From the NCBI GenBank assembly GCA_963854835.1, contig OY978526.1, forward strand, positions 42,137,140-42,201,139: a DNA stretch of 64,000 nucleotides. Reading direction: 5' to 3'. Of this stretch, positions 12,186 to 25,665 are shown piece by piece. The notes below the pieces were generated by a model. It had not been told where the DNA came from, made no database searches, and saw nothing but the letters and a program-made list of their open reading frames with translations. Each line of letters begins with the position of its first letter. The stretch's first letter is position 1. The position numbers were made by a program, and so were the translations under genes. The DNA comes from Megamerina dolium. Its lineage: Eukaryota > Arthropoda > Insecta > Diptera > Megamerinidae.

Positions 12186-13806
12186 TATACCCTGCATAAT
12201 GCAATATGCATGGTATATTCATTTCGGTCAGATGTTTGTGTCCACTTGAAGGAATCTCCGGAGATATAGACATGGATATATATTCGTGATCAGCGTCGAT
12301 TAAATTTTCGATTTAACGATGTCCGCCCGTCCGTCCGTCCGTCCGTCCGTCCGTCTGTCTGTCACCTGGCTGGTTCGCACGATAACTTGAGTAAATATTG
12401 AGCTATTTCGACAAAATTTGGCACAAGTAACCTATGATCCAAGGGTACGGAGGGGATTGATATTGGGTATGATCGGTCAATAGCCACGCCCACACCAAGC
12501 ATTCAAAGCGACTAACCTCGGAATTTTCAAAATCTTTAACTAGCTTTAACTCACATAATATACCACTTGGGACAACAATATTTGGCACATGAAGTTATAT
12601 TATACTACTATATAACCTCGCCAAAAGTGGGTGAGCCACGCCTACTTTCTAGCGTAGCTCCCATACAAAGTGTCTGTACTTCTTTTAAATTGAAACTGCT
12701 GTAACTTCTACAATCTTCTGTCTAGAATAACCATAATTGACACTTAAATTAATAACGTAGACGGTAATATTCTGGCAAAAAATCAGTGTGCCACGCCCAC
12801 TCCTTCATGGATCTCCCATAAAAAGTCGAGGGAATTAAAATAAACTTTTAAGCTCCATAACTTACAAACCATTTAGCGTAGGACAACGAGATTTAAGGTA
12901 TGGATTAGTATTGTACGAGCAACTAGGCTCACAGGAAATGGGCGCACCACGCCCACTGTTTATCGTAGCCCCCATACAAATTTTAAATTGAAACAGCTTT
13001 AACTTCGGCAATCTTCTGTCTAGAATAACCATAATTGACACTTAAATTAATATCGTAGTCGGTAATAATCTGGCAGAAAATCAGTGTGCCACGCCCACTT
13101 CTTATTGGGGCTCCCATACAAAGTTGAGGAAATTAAACAAAAATTTTAACCGCCATAACTTACAAACTATTCAGCGTAGAACAACCAGATTGAAGGTGTA
13201 GATTAGTATTGTAAGAGCAAATATACCCACAAGAAATGGGTTAGCCACGCCCATTGTTTTTAGTGGCTCCCATACAGAATGACTGAATTTCTTTTAAATT
13301 GAGATAGCTGCAGCTTCTGCAATCTTCTGTCTAGAACAATCATAATTAATACTTAGGTTAATATGGTAGTTGTACATAATCTGGCAAAAAATCAACATGC
13401 CACGCCCACTTCTTAATGGGGTTATCATACAAAGTTGCGAAAATTTTTAAAAATTTAAACCGCTATAACTTACGAACTATGCAACGTAGGACAAACAAAT
13501 TTAAGGTGTGGATTATTATTGAAAAATTAATTGGATTTACAAGAAAGAGGTAAGCCACGCCAACTTTTTATAAAGCTCCCATACTAAGTCTCGGAATTAT
13601 CTTTAAATTAGCCCTTTTAGAACTCTCATAACATACAAGGTACTTCGTCAAAGTCAACCATATTTCGGGTGTAAATTAGTAGTATATGCAAAAATTGTTT
13701 CTCAAAAAGTGGAAATAAAAGAAAAAGATGGATATTCGAGTAAACTTTTTATATATAAATCTACATATGCTGGGTATAATTTGGTCGGCCCCAGCCGACT
13801 GTAAGG
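12186..13806 (+). repeat. 155-bp-period interspersed repeat, copy 1
   Basis: This 1.62 kb repeat begins with a TATACCCTGCATAATGCAATATGCA palindrome-like head (12186 onward). It then has a GTCC tetranucleotide run (12320-12362), a body of tandem units, and a tail reading GGTCGGCCCCAGCCGACTG. The body contains the box CCACGCC at 12484, 12636, 12791, 12947, 13089, 13245, 13400 and 13555: eight copies spaced 152, 155, 156, 142, 156, 155 and 155 bp. Boxes are usually followed about 20 bp later by CTCCCATAC. Alternate units also share an ATCTTCTGTCTAGAA block (near 12713, 13012 and 13321), so the higher-order unit is a dimer of about 300 bp. No coding frame is seen. A second copy lies inverted at 34984-36316. 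The class is unknown to me; it is probably a non-autonomous element or the untranslated end of a larger one. Confidence 0.85.
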
Positions 13807-16800
13807 AGATTTTTTCTTACATATTTTGCCTTAAGAGAAATTTGCACAGCCCTAATTTACAATTATACTTATTAATAATAGCAGAACATATAATTAAACT
13901 AGTATAATTGGTATAATTGGATTTTCTGCGAAATTTAACACATTAACACACACATTGTATACACTTACTAGTAGCTAAATCCTGCAATCTGTTCAACATC
14001 TCAATACTGCTACTAATAATAAATGCTAATGATCATTAAAGCATTTATGTCACAACATCAAAACGAAATGGTTTGAGAATTAAATGCAAGTTTGTTTTAA
14101 AGCATTTAAATAATTTATTACAGAATTTACATATAGGAAAAATAATGGACCGAGAAGGTTGCTTGTTCACAATAACATTTATTTTAATAATGTATGACTT
14201 AATTAAGGTTTTAATAAAACTTTTACCCATCATTATTTAATATAAATATTTCATTAAACTGACCATATTGTCACACATGTGATACGCTACTCATATGCAA
14301 ACATACGTACACAGACACATGTGAAATTACATGTTTTCATTCGAAAAACAAACAACAGATTCACAAAATATACAGCGACATACATAATGTACATACGTAC
14401 ATGTGAGGTAGGTCACTCGACAAATATTCATTTTTTGTGCAAACAAACATATATACTCAGCACAAATACCTACAAGTATACAAGCGCCAAAATGTGTATG
14501 TACACATATTCGCACCTTTTTAGTGGAGCAATTTAAATATTACAATATTTTACCCTATATATTACTGTGGTACCTTATGGCGCTATAACTACTCCTTTCA
14601 TACTATTCCTCTCGTTCTCTCTCCCTCTCTCTGTTTTCACCATTTTTCCCTCATGATTTGTTTAAGAAATTATTAAATATTTATTCATGAATATGCAAAT
14701 ACAAAATTTTAATTGTCAACACTCACATGTGTATCGTACAATATATATATACAATATATTACTGAGGTGAATATTTGCGTAGAAGCTATGTAACTGGTTG
14801 AAAGAGTAAAACTTTTATACAAGTGTTGTGCAGGCGGCGCGGCATAAAGTTATTTCTTCAAGTGACGCGCTTATGCTATTCCTTCCAATAAATTTACGAG
14901 TATGCCATACTAACTAACTGCTAACTGCTGATGACATTGCTATTTAATCATCAATTATGTTGCATAAACATTTCAACTTATGCACACAGCCACATACACA
15001 TGTATGAGTAAGTTTATATTTTGCAATTTGCGCAATTTTCTCACTTAATGCATATATACATTAATGCCTATATTGTGTTTATAAACATGTAATATGTAAA
15101 CATATGTATCCTATATTCATATTTCATATACTAGCAATTTATAGTGAACACATGTGTACATTATGCGAATAAAACGAATACATTTTTCACTCTGCGTCTT
15201 TTAGATTTTAGAAAAGCAATAGTAGCAAAAGTAGTTGCTTAATTATTGTACAAAATTATGAATATAGAGTTTACATATATACTGTTTTGTGGCAAAAGTA
15301 TTAAACAGTTCAATCAAAGCACAATTATTATTTAGTGTTTATTTAAAAATGTCTACAGTTTTTGGTTGAAACCCTAAATCACCAAAGAATTTTCACAGGA
15401 AATGGGCTCATTTAAGCCAACACAATTTTTCCACCAGATGTTTCCATCATCGCTTAGCTATTGTACATTGATCATAGCAAGTACATATTTCGAATGGAGG
15501 GGTACATTTACCTTTTCTACTTTGTCAGCCTGAGCCTGTGTCCCTTTTTCTGACTTTGTGAAAAATGTCGCTTCAATAATTCTTAGAATTATCTCAGAAG
15601 AATTATAGAAAAAATATTGGATATACATATGTAGTGCAGTAGATGAATGCGAAACACATTTAAGATTCATAAAATAAAATATAAAATCATTCAGTTTTAA
15701 TAGCATTTTTGTTAGAAAGTCGTAAAGGAACCCTGTGACAAAACATAGAAGAAGCGATGTCCAAACACAATGCTATATGGAATGGACCTATTTAACACGC
15801 TTAACAATACTGGAGAATATCTCGTCTTAAATGTTAATCAATGGCTGTAAAGTTGTTAGTACAAAATTCATTTTTTTTTGTCGCTCAGTGTATATCCGTC
15901 TACATTATCTATTTTCTATTCAATAAATATTGACAACTTAAGTCGCAAATAGAAATATTATTTATATAGAAATATTTACCTACTTTTTTGACGTTACTTG
16001 AATTTATAATCCTTACATTGAACCTAACATATCAAAAGGTAATAACAACAACATTTGTATATGTAGCATCATTGATAACGACAGTATTAAGAACCATTGT
16101 TATAGGAATTTATTTACATATTTAATCGTGCAGTTGCATATGTCGAAATGTGAAATCTCAAAGGAATTTCATAAAAAATAAATTTTGTATTCCTTTTCAA
16201 TCACACAATACCAGCAAGTATAATACCTACATGCTATACTTTTCAAAACTTCTTTTACGACATAATTCATTGTGGCATTCATTGCTACTCCATTTTTATC
16301 ATTCTATCTATAAAATTCACATTTTAAACTATATTCAAAGGAATTCAATTAAATGAATGGATATACTTTCAAATGAATATTTCGTTGCTGTTCATTTCGG
16401 TAGGTTTATAGAAATCAACTCTTTCCATATCATTCAAAATGAAAGTTATGTTATAGAAAATAATTCATATGAAAATTCTATACAAAGAGTCCATTAACTT
16501 AGGTATACAAATTTTCAAAATTAATACCAATCTTAGTTATTTGTAAAAAAAAATTCATATCGAAATTATGGATGTGCCAATGCAAATATTTACCATATTA
16601 CATATATAGTATATACTCTACTTAACACAAAAATTTACAATTTTATTATGATTTCCTGCATCTTTTTGCAAATCCTATCCTAAGAGTATGTCTGTGTCTC
16701 TGTTTTCATATAATATTCCTGCTTCTTTCATACATATTTGTGAATGTGAATTTATGCTAATATTCTATACATATGGGACTGATGTGCCGAATATAGGAAA

Positions 16801-17274
16801 AATTATATATACTACCTAGGAGTACCAACATATGCACTTATGTGAATGTATGCAGATAAAATAAAATAAGAATCTGAAATTTTAGAAATATTGAATTATA
16901 TTTTACAAAAAATTTCATATGTAACGCTTTGTGAACAAATTTAATAAACACAGAATATTGTATAGATAATATTAATTTATTTACATACATATCCATTAGA
17001 ACGATTCAAGTTGTCGAAGCGAAAATAATTTGCGAAAGGGTATACTAAATACTAAATATGTATACTGATCATTCTGAGCAAAAGTGAGCTTGAGACCATT
17101 TGTTTTGTTGCTGAATATGTTTTGATTAATTTATATCTATCGAACTATTTGACACATCCTTTATCAACGGCTGTAAATCATCCTTAAATTTGTTTGTCTG
17201 CTATAAAAAATTGCAGTAAAAAAATAAGCAAGCTTAGTATACATATGTAAAAATAAAAATGTTTTTTTGCTATA
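13807..17274. other. AT-rich non-coding stretch
   Basis: No gene is recognised. It is AT-rich with several short open frames (up to 85 codons), none with family motifs. A short SINE-like fragment is listed separately at 15704-15760. Confidence 0.55.
15704..15760 (+). repeat. Short fragment of the window's SINE family
   Basis: About 45 bases (GTAAAGGAACCCTGTGACAA and the GAAGAAGCGATGTCC that follows) align at roughly 80% by eye with the middle of the SINE at 38026-38360 (TAAAGAACTCTGTGACAAAG, then AAAAAGTGATGTC). The similarity fades on both sides, so only an internal fragment remains. Confidence 0.4.
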
Positions 17275-18480
17275 GTATGTTATGTAACGGTAGGCTACGC
17301 AGATGACATAAAAATAATACTTCATAAGAAGCACTTAGGGACAGGGACCTACAAGATGCCGTAAATACAATATAGGTGTGGTGTGATAAGGAATGATTGT
17401 CATGTACTAAGAAACATAAAAACCTCAACACAATAGTATATATAAAAGAAAGGAGGTGCCACCTAGGGAGGAGGTCAATTATCTAGACATTATATTAGAT
17501 AAAAAAACTCACCTGGTAACCACACTTAAACTCAGTAATAAGAAAGGCAAAAAAAAAATCATTGTGGGGAATGAGGGCAAATATGGGACCTTAGTCCCAA
17601 AATGTTAATGTGGGTGTACAAAAAAATCATCTTATCCAGTGTGTCTATATGGTTCACTTATAAGGTGGGAGAAAACTGAACAAAAAACTACACAAAACTC
17701 CAAAGCTGGCCTGCCTTAACAGAAGGAATGGAAGCATTACACATAGCCATTAAGTAGGTCTAAAGAACAAAAGAGGCTTTGCTCTCCATAAAATCTACAA
17801 ACTTAAGGAAGAGAATCATAGCGAGCACTTGAAAATATTGCAATGGTTCATATGTGTAAACTACAATCTATAATTCAATATAATGATTAAAGAGGCCCTA
17901 CTCTGGGATTGCAAAGATCCTACGGCGTAATAATTCCCAGTCAAATAAATTAGAATTAAACCTGGAGGGGCCAAAAATAATAAGGAAAAATAAAATAAAT
18001 AATAAATAATAAATAAATAATAAAACAAATAAAAAACAACAAAATGTACTATCATAGAGTCAAGCAGTAATAAAAGCATTAAATAAATATATATTCTAAC
18101 ACAAACACCTTCAAAGCCATAAATCCCTTAACCAGTGGGCGAAAACAACAGAATACCACTTGTCTGGGTGCCAAGATACAAGGGTTTTGATAGCAACGAA
18201 AGGGCAGATGAGGAAGCAGCTAGAATTGGGACCGAACAGCTCTTTTTAGGGCCTAGTCGGCAGTTCGGTTTTGGTAAACCAGATATAAACAAGGATATCG
18301 TTTGTATCTGGTTTATAATATTGTTGATCAAAGATAAGCCTCATAAAGGTAGTGAAAATTCTGATAATTTATTTCAGACAATCATCTCTACATTCAAGCG
18401 TTCATCCCTGCATAAAACACTGTCACAACCACACCTCGGCTTGAAACATTACTCGGTGGTACCACTAGGCTAACTTACCA
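17275..18480 (+). mobile_element. Decayed non-LTR retrotransposon (RT and RNase H, Jockey-like)
   Basis: Read across several frames, the + strand gives reverse-transcriptase and RNase H landmarks in the correct order. At about 17290 is GYADDIKIIL, carrying the YADD catalytic box. At about 17470-17520 comes EEVNYLDIILDKKTHL, equivalent to the VKYLGV.LD..L.W segment. Near 17590-17640 is a PKMLMWVYKKIIL segment equivalent to the RT thumb region, then a TKLQ/LACLNR-like stretch. At 18135-18240 is LVWVPRYKGFDSNERADEEA, the RNase H C-terminal signature in which the D of ERADE is a catalytic residue. Numerous frameshifts, stops and an A/T-rich insertion (17930-18100) separate the parts. The endonuclease and Gag portions are absent. 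It is an old, 5'-truncated relic. Confidence 0.75.
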
Positions 18481-21400
18481 AGATGGATGGTTTAGCTAGG
18501 AGCATGCATTGCCATTCATATTAATTTTTGTGACGGATAATCTTTTAGGAACTTTTTAGTACGTCTCACTAACCAACAACAATCTTCAAGCGAATGTCAG
18601 AATGTAAAATATCAGAATTTTCTACAATATCGTACTACACACAGATCCTCTCCCGTATTCATATTTTCTCACACAATTATGTATGTAGGGTTGTGTATAT
18701 GATATAAAATAATAATAATGTGAGAAGGCTCCAATTTTTTCCAACGCAACCTTTACATTTATGTCCTCTAATACTAATTATAGTACAAATGTACCGTATA
18801 TTTATATAGAATACATAATATTTTCGTGCAAGACGAGGGTATGCTAAGTGTGGTCAGGTGTTTGTATCCCCTTTAATGAATTGCTAGAGGTATAAAAAAC
18901 TTTATGTAATCGTAGTACCGAAAGTTATCTCCTAAATCGATGTAAACATGCCCACCCGTCTCTATAGGGTATGACTAAATCAGTATATTCTATTTCCCAT
19001 TCGGTAAGTACACTATCTTTTTGTAGTGACCTAAAAGCAAATGGCAGCTGATTTTTAGCTGTCGTAAACATTCGAGTAATCATTCGTTGATTATCACTCT
19101 CATATATATGTATACTTTGCACTAACGTATTTAGGTTTATGTAGTGAAATAGAAACAAAAAGACCAACATCATTATGATGAAATTTATAGCTTACGTTTT
19201 TCGATAACTCAATTATTTTGGGGAAAGACAAAAAAAAAAAAAAACACGACAAACTCACTGAGGGCAATAATACAGCTATGAACCTAACGTTGGTGTAATG
19301 AAACCAAAGATGACGTCCACATCATGTACATACATAGTTGATAATGTTGATGAAAGTCAGCGTCACATAAATTTAGCAATAAATGTGAATCTGATCGATG
19401 CAAGAGTGAAGGAGAGAGCAAACCCAATTATCTATAAGCCAAATTAAATTTCTAAATAACTGTGACAGTATGATAAAAATTAGGTGGGGAAATACCACTG
19501 CCAAGGAGGAGAAGCAGGAGAAATACAAGAATGTCTGTATTGTTCTTGAAAGACTTCTCTAACTACGTTGATAGGCTGTATTGTGTTACTTTAAATTTTC
19601 TCTCAACAATTCCACACGCGCTCACCCACACTTCAAAAGGCGCATTATGTATCGTAGCTACATTGAAATAATAAAATTCATTCACATTCACTTATTATTA
19701 CTTACGAGTATGCATTGTTGACATTATCATTGTCATATTATTTTAATACTTTGAAGTAAGTAAATATTTACAATTCTGTTTCAACTTTCAACTGCCTCTC
19801 ATCTTGGGATATTAAAAAAAAAATTATACTCTCCCTACCTTCACCTCTCTGTTTGTGATTTTGTCATTGTTACCACATTTCTATTGTTACTTTTATTTAC
19901 TTAATGTCATTGACGTTGTTGCTGTTGTTGTGTTTATTGTTGTTGACATTTAATCAAAGTATTTACGACTTGTGCTACTAAACACAGCATCACTACTTAC
20001 TTACACTTTTCCTTCCGTCCATCACAATCACAACACTTAGGTGGCCCCTCCTGCATTAATAAACATTTGTATAAATTATACTTAGTTCAACAAGCATCTA
20101 CCTTCCAACCAGCACCATGGTAGGTCTTCAAGAAATACAGTCAGACAGCACCAATCCATCCCAGCGCGGGCATTAAAATCTGTTTGTGATACTTTGTATT
20201 TAATAGTCGTCAATGTTCTGTCCATTCTCTCTGACTTGCTTGCTCACACACACACACATACACACGCACGCAATACTGGTTAGTCTGACTCATTTATTCA
20301 TTGTCTCTGTTGCCTGCGTGTGCATTGAGTTGAGTTGTCATCGTATGGTAGTGCGTATGTGTATGTGAACATCCTCGTAGTTTTCTTGGTTGGTTTTAAC
20401 AATTGTTGACCATTTTTTATTGCCAATTAAATTAAGTCCACACAGTTTTATTTTAGCTTTTGATGTCACTGCTTCGTTTTTGCTTGGCATGATGGAAAAT
20501 CTTTTAAATCTCATTTTTATTGCATAAAAACCGAAGAAACGAACAAAAAAAAACCGATGAAAAAAGAAACAGCAAAAAAAAAATCAAAGTATTTTAAATA
20601 CACAGCACAGAAGCAGTTGTAGTAGTAGTAGTAGTAGCAGCAGCAGCAGCATTTGTAATAAATTATTTATTACATAAATGTTTCTCGTTCTCTTTCTCTC
20701 TACCATCTTAAATGTTTTCTACCTAAAGAGCAGGAGCAGGAGTAAAATGTAGACTATTAGCGAGAGTAAACTGAATGTGAATTGTGTGAATTTAACAGAA
20801 TTTTATTGTTTTTGTTACACTTCATAAAATCAAGCGATAAATCAAAATTCAAATTACTTTCTATTATTTGCACAAATGTGGCGTACAACTTGCAACATGT
20901 TGAGTAAATAGTTGTTATCGTTTACACTCAAGATATAGGTTTACTATGAGTAAATGGGAATTTATGTGTTTGCATGTATATGTATATATAAAAGTAAGCA
21001 GCATATAATGTAAATTCTATAGGGTAAATTGGATTTTGCTATTTTGAAAATTAATTAATACACTAAACGGTGATTTAATCTACTTTAAATGTATCCCCTA
21101 AATAAGGATGCCTGTCTGGTTGTACGTTAATATACGATATATATATAAATGCTTCACATTGAGCTCAAAAATACGCTTTAATATATTCTGATACATATGT
21201 GTATGAACGGAGTGCGAGAGAAAAGAAAATACACAGTGTCACGTTGCCATGTGAATTCTGTTCAAAAACCTAATTTAACTTAATTCGACTTAATTTGCTG
21301 TAAACAATGAAAATTGTCATATAGTAATTTGTTTTGGTGACTACGTAAGGTTGTAGTGGCTCAGCTAGGCCAACTAATGTCCATTGTAGCGCCGCATGTG

Positions 21401-21679
21401 GGCTAGCTAGCTGACAGCCAGCTCGGTGGGGTCGTGTTTAAAGTTACTGCCAAGATGAGTAATTCTGTGATAATTTGTAATTCACACGGAAGGTGAGTTA
21501 TGGATTCCACAGAAACCTAATGGATAAGCTAGCGCATCGGTTGTTCTTAAAAAGCCACCTAGATATTTGATATTAAAAGTAATGTATAAATTTAGCTGCG
21601 AACCGACCAATTCAATACAATCTAAACAAACAAATGAATTTGAAGAGATTTGGAAATAGTCCGTTTTTAGGTTAGTAAT
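18481..21679. other. Non-coding stretch
   Basis: No gene is recognised. The part from about 19500 to 20660 is less AT-biased than average and contains a GTA/GCA trinucleotide run. The frame at 18925-19173 (-, 82 codons) has no motif that I recognise. Confidence 0.5.
20619..20651. repeat. (GTA)n(GCA)n trinucleotide microsatellite
   Basis: About six GTA units run directly into about five GCA units, read from the sequence. There is no surrounding coding frame. Confidence 0.9.
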
Positions 21680-22097
21680 CATTTTTTACTTCCATCAGAA
21701 TGGCTATGGCTACTTTAATTAATATCTAATGTATTAATTCCGATCAATGGTTGCAGTTCAAAAGTCCAAGTACTGACAAGTATTCCATTATTTGGTGCTA
21801 CCCTTGAGTTTGGTGCTTTCTCTTGATCTGCGTCGCCTACCGAGCTCCAAAAAAACATTTTATTGGCTATAGGGAGTTATTGCATTTGTTTTGTATGACC
21901 GAGCTAGTACATCCGCAAAATTTTAACGCCCTTTACTATGTCAATACCAACATTCAGCTCAAGCGTCTTATGATTTTATCTTGTTCGGTACTCACCAACA
22001 TCATAAATAGGCCCAAACATCTTAGATTGGACTCTCTCTTCGAAAACTCCAAGCAACCTCTCATCCGAGCTGTACAGTGTCCAAGCCTTTGTGACAT
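21680..22097 (-). mobile_element. Non-LTR retrotransposon relic, C-terminal RT region
   Basis: A single reverse-strand frame, interrupted by only a few stops, follows the known order of the C-terminal part of insect endonuclease-reverse transcriptases. It reads AWTLYSSDERLLGVFEERV, then MFGPIYDVGEYRTR, then an LNVGIDIVKGVKILRMY segment, a stop, LGHTKQM, and a last stretch with NKMFF. These match the family pattern EAWTL..DER.L.VFERK.., GPV..GEYR.R, DIDIVKRIKI.RLRWLGHV.RM and ..ARKVF. The catalytic RT core is not visible further upstream (22100-22600). A reverse frame of 89 codons at 22238-22507 lies there but I do not recognise it. Its substitutions and stops mark it as old. Confidence 0.75.
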
Positions 22098-25000
22098 ATG
22101 TAAGATATGGTATGATAAGACACATGTGTGATTTTCAAAAAAAGGCTCAAATATTTACTCATCCCAAAGTAATACAGGCACGAAATGCTTTCAACTGTTC
22201 TTCCACGCATGATCTCCATTCTCACAATTTTCTTACTTTACCACTGGAGTTCTTTACAGTGGAGCATTATCGAAGACACCGTTGCTCTTTGTTTATGCTT
22301 TGTCTCGCCCTCACTCACCTTAAGATATATTAGACGCAACTGTCTTTCCAATTCAAAAAACGGCAAGCTAACCTCTCGCATGTTCATATCGATTTTATCA
22401 ATTTTATTGAAGCTAGTGTCGTTGTGCCGTAAATTAGCAGCCGATATTATTTTCATACCTTGTATGAAATCTTGTTCTTTTTTTAACGGTGTAGAGGTTC
22501 CTCTCAATTTCCACCACCCAATGGTAGTAAAACAGTGTCATTCTGCTAAATGGATTGAGCTTTGCAGAATTGTTATCTCTGGCTAATATATTGATGTACT
22601 GTCGAAAAGGGCTTTAGAGTCGTTTCGATTTGTATTACTTCAGGATTGACGTAGTTTGACCATCTGATCCATGCAGTATATACCAACTCTTAAGCCACAC
22701 TCTTTATACTCTAATTTCTACACACTTTTACTCGTGTCTCGTCGCATTTCAATCCTAACATAAAAAATATTATACAAGTTGAAACATTCTCATCAAGACG
22801 GGTAAAACGTAATAACTGGTGCCATTAAATTAGTCTCCTTAAAATTATTCCGGGTCTTACTCACCCCCTATCTGCACCCCATAGAAGGATTCCGCTACAA
22901 AAATTATGTTTTGATAAAATTATCTGCCACCGTTCGCAGCGCTAGAGAATAATTTCTAGTGGTGTTCGGTCATACATTTAACCGTATTTATAGGGCTATG
23001 TATCGATCGTCAGGTACTTCTGAATTCATTTAGTAGTGGATCAAGATATTAGGTGTTGGTTATATATTGTACCTTCCTATGAGAATCTGTTAGAGATGGT
23101 ACCGAAAAAGTGGAGGTAGGGTGTAATGATGAACGAAAAAAAATTTTTTTAGAAGAACAAATTAGTGATGATCGCTCATACATTTTATCACTATGTTGGT
23201 GATTCTGGGTATTTGAATTAATATTTCAGTATTTATTATGTCTTTAAGGTCAGGAGCGAAATTCAACATAACGAAAATTCATGTAATGTACCATAAATGT
23301 CCAAAATATTGCATATTTGTGGTATTCTCCTCGGCATATATAAATTCAATTTATGTTTACATTATAATTTAATTTGACCATATTTTACCACAAGTGAAAC
23401 ATTGTAAGGCATAGCGAGAAAATGAGAGAATGCTCAAATTGTTGAATGTGACAACAGCAATTCATTTGTACTAAACATTCTTCTTAAATATTTAATAAGG
23501 CAAACAGACGTTGCTTAACATACATCTGGGCATACGAGTATTTGATACCTAACCGTTTGCTGCAATATTTGCTTAAAGACATAGCCGCACAAACAGAAGT
23601 ATATGTATGTGTTAGTTTTGTTTTTTACAAGCGATACGTGACATGACTTTTGACTTACGCTACTGTTGATATTTCATATTTATATTTCATTTTTTTCTTT
23701 TAAATTTGCATCTCTTACACAGCCAACTATAGCTCATTAAAAGGCAATTACAGATGGCGGTTGAATGTGGAGGCAAAAAAAAAAAACAGAAAACAACGTG
23801 GAAAAAATTATAAATAAAATATGCATAAGTAATGTACACGAATACACTTGCATATTATCATATCACCAACAGAATTATAATGATGTCATTCATTCATTCA
23901 CCCTAGGCAATATTTGCGTATAAATAAAAGTGTGTTTGTGCTCGCGTGTTGTTGTACTACAATAGTGTTCACATCATTAAATGAAATGGAATACGGAAAC
24001 GGAAACAACAACGAGAACGAGAACGTCAAACTTTCATATAAGTATGCAAACATTTTGTACATATATTCATATAAATGTATTGTTTTGCTTCAAGTAGTTA
24101 GAGCGCTACACTCTCCCACTCTTTCGTACACACTAACTGCAGCTGAAAGTAGAAATTCAATTATAACATTAAATTAGATAGATAGACATGCATTAATAAG
24201 CAGAGCTGGGAAGAGCTCAGGGGACAAATTACACATAGAGCAAATTACAGAAGACAGCAGAAAAAAATCGAGTCAATAAAAGTGGGCAAAGAAAGCAATT
24301 AAAACGTATACAACACTTGTCCATATAACACAACACCAACAAGCAAAAGCAACCAGTAATAGCCATTGACATCGAGACAGCAAGCTGTTTTTTTTTTTGT
24401 TTTCTTCAATTTTACTTCATTTCCGAAATAAAATTATTTATGCTCAACCAGTGTATATACAGAGCACAGCATATAAATAAGCACAACATGTGCATATATA
24501 AGTACGAGTTTCGACGAAAGAAAATTAAATTAATTTATTCAAATGAAATTCTAAAATACAATTTAATTTAATCGCAACGAATAATAAGGGCTCACAAAAA
24601 AAAAGAAAGACTAATAAGAAGCAAAGCTGGAAAATAAATAAATTTCATACAAATTTGTATATAATACATATTTTGTATTTGCTTGAAGGAGCACTCAATT
24701 CATAAATTCTCGAAGGCTTATCCGATTTCACTGATTCCGCTTTTGTGTTGGATAGGAAATAATTCAACTTCAACAAACATGTTTGTTGATTGGCAAATAT
24801 TTTATAACTGCAAATACTTATATACACATATATCATCAATTAATCACGAAAATATTCATAAAAAGTAGTTATTCGATTTTAAAACTTTCCTTCAAAGGCG
24901 GATGCATTATTGCCGAACGTCAAAAGTGATTTTTTTTTTGAAAGGCATCATAGAAAAAAAAATCAATTAATCAATCAATTATCGGTTCCTTATTTACGGT

Positions 25001-25665
25001 ATAGTTTCTGTTGCGTCACGTAAGAAGTCTAACAAATAGACAACATACTTTTCCTTAAATTGTTGTAACATTTTATGAAAACGAATTTAGAGGCGCAATA
25101 CAAATAAATTGTCTTTAATAAAGTTAGTATATTGAATACTGTTGCATCGAACACTTTGTTCAATTGATGTTCATTTTTTTTATCGGAGTACTCGATAAGT
25201 CCCCACACTTCCAGCAATATAGACACCAATTGTGTGAAAGATTATTGCTGATTGCAAAAACGCTTGTAATCTTACAGTTTCTTTAAATTTCGATGCTTTA
25301 TTCTATTTAATGTTTTCTCTTTAACACCTCCCGAAGGATGGTAGTAAAATCAGATGAGAATTTTCGTTTGCCGAATGTTAATTAATTGCATGGATTTTTT
25401 TTTTTTTTTATAGGCTCACTGTCTCATGCACACAAAACATCTTCTACGAACACATTGGAACCATTTTCAACGCATTCATTTCTTCATTCTACTGTTTTCT
25501 AGAGAGCCACAATAAAAATCTCTGTGACAAAAATACAACAAATGATGTCAGAGGTGTTATTCCATTCGTAAATGCACAAAATGTATATAAAAAAGTTTCT
25601 TTTATTATTTTAAATATCCCAAAAATATTATGTTATACGACTTATCCCATACATATAAGTATATA
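22098..25665. other. Non-coding stretch
   Basis: No host gene is recognised. At 22185-22586 both strands carry moderately long open frames (133 codons +, 89 codons -). The - strand one is followed by a possible splice donor (AAGGTGAGTG near 22325), but neither has a motif I can name. It may be extra sequence from the adjacent LINE relic or an unknown repeat. The rest is AT-rich, with poly-A and poly-T runs. Confidence 0.45.

Noticed and set aside
22185..22586. 133-codon + strand frame
   Set aside because: Its Leu/Ser/Ile-rich translation shows no domain and it lies next to a - strand LINE relic. It is more likely a chance frame.
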